A stretch of DNA of 12,494 bases from Alphaproteobacteria bacterium MarineAlpha10_Bin2. Lineage in GTDB: Bacteria; Pseudomonadota; Alphaproteobacteria; UBA828. Shown here piece after piece: positions 12,126 through 12,494 of this stretch (position 1 is the stretch's first letter; each line of letters begins with the position of its first letter). Location: NCBI GenBank assembly GCA_002937555.1, contig PTKB01000050.1, positions 1 to 12,494 of the forward strand, given 5' to 3'. The position numbers and the translations under genes were made by a program. The notes under the pieces are model-generated. The model did no database searches, was not told the DNA's origin, and saw only the letters and a list, made by a program, of their open reading frames with translations.

Positions 12126-12473
12126 GTGACGAAACGAGTCCCAATCGTGGCCTTCCTGGTTGCCGCACTCATTGTCTCCGTAGCAGGAGCAGCGTGCCCG
12201 CCGCTTCAAGAGGCGTGTCCCATGCACTCGGCACAAGTGGGGTGCGGCGCAGCAGCTCCGAACGAGCCCGACGATTGCTGCCCTGGAACGACATCGTCCG
12301 AGTCTGTCTCGTTCCAAGCACAGCTCTTGAGTCGACTCCAACTCTCAGCAGCCGGCGTAGAAGGCGATTCAGATATTCGACCGTTCCCGAGGGCTCTGTC
12401 TCTCGAGCCGGTGGCCTGCCCCGGCGCCGTCAGCGTTGACCTCACCAGTCTCCTCTGCGTCCTTCTGCTTTGA
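12126..12473 (+). CDS. Small Cys-rich exported protein, possibly metal-related
   Basis: From GTG 12126 the frame gives MTKRVPIVAFLVAALIVSV then AGAACPPLQEACPMHSAQ. It has a positively charged start, a hydrophobic core, a small-residue cleavage zone around AGA-AC, and a mature part with about seven cysteines (CPPLQEAC, CPMH, GCG, DDCCPG) before a Ser/Leu-rich tail ending CVLLL. Total 115 residues. GTG 12123 and TTG 12042 are also in frame, but the latter adds 28 residues before the signal peptide; no strong ribosome site marks any of them. CPMH and CC motifs recall small periplasmic proteins found near copper or heavy-metal efflux genes, but no such neighbour is visible. The family is not identified. 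It lies in the right-hand segment of different origin. Confidence 0.55.
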   Translation: MTKRVPIVAFLVAALIVSVAGAACPPLQEACPMHSAQVGCGAAAPNEPDDCCPGTTSSESVSFQAQLLSRLQLSAAGVEGDSDIRPFPRALSLEPVACPGAVSVDLTSLLCVLLL

Positions 12474-12494
12474 AGCTTCCGTAGGATCAGTGCG

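Noticed and set aside
11723..12172. 149-codon minus-strand frame in the right-hand segment
   Set aside because: No ribosome site or domain, basic low-information product, and it overlaps the start of the better-supported exported protein.
1..12494. CRISPR arrays, tRNA/rRNA genes, insertion-sequence ends, riboswitches
   Set aside because: Looked for spaced direct repeats, tRNA-like cloverleaf ends, transposase motifs and paired terminal repeats by eye; none found.

Overview
The window looks like about 11 kb of a high-GC, gene-dense proteobacterial genome, most probably alphaproteobacterial. This rests on protein style, codon use and tight operon packing; no 16S rRNA or other marker gene is present. 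At each end sits a short stretch that appears to come from a different genome. The middle (about 632-11590) is an accessory catabolic region with no transporter, regulator, RNA gene, transposase or CRISPR array inside the window.

Layout, left to right. 1-630: fragments of three unrelated genes on the minus strand, namely the 5' end of a methylmalonyl-CoA mutase B12-binding protein, a short hydrophobic segment and a partial YacL-type PIN domain. The PIN piece is fused in frame to an isocitrate lyase/PEP mutase family enzyme (143-1342) that has lost its C-terminus. 1387-3010 (minus): an amidase-signature hydrolase and, just upstream, a small AtzG/GatC-like partner. 3117-5253 (plus): a MmgE/PrpD protein closely followed by a YrdC/Sua5-type protein. 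5259-7424 (minus): an HMG-CoA-lyase family enzyme and a class III CoA-transferase. 7540-8175 (plus): an isochorismatase-family cysteine hydrolase of the N-carbamoylsarcosine amidase type. 8194-11243 (minus operon, transcribed right to left): hot-dog thioesterase, class IV aminotransferase resembling (R)-selective amine transaminases, carboxymuconolactone-decarboxylase-like protein, 3-hydroxyisobutyrate-dehydrogenase-like enzyme, and a small protein of unknown function. 11442-11693: start of a Q/G-rich low-complexity protein, apparently cut by a second junction. About 11590-12494: sequence of different style, with a broken signal-peptide ORF, about 400 nt without a convincing gene, and a small Cys-rich exported protein.

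How the genes may work together (inference). The two divergent intergenic regions, 3011-3116 and 7425-7539, share a near-identical dyad (GGTCCGGACAA and GGTACGGACAA). In the second it lies between two well-spaced, oppositely directed, overlapping promoters. One unseen regulator, possibly of the GntR type, could therefore control both divergent gene sets. Together these encode three families that elsewhere handle carbamoyl or ureido groups (AtzE/AtzG-like amidase, carbamoylsarcosine-amidase-like hydrolase, YrdC-like carbamoyl-adenylate fold), plus a CoA-activation and retro-Claisen cleavage pair. The right-hand operon would handle an amine or amino acid through transamination and reduction. The substrate cannot be read from sequence. 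Both ends are best treated as probable assembly chimeras until read mapping shows otherwise.
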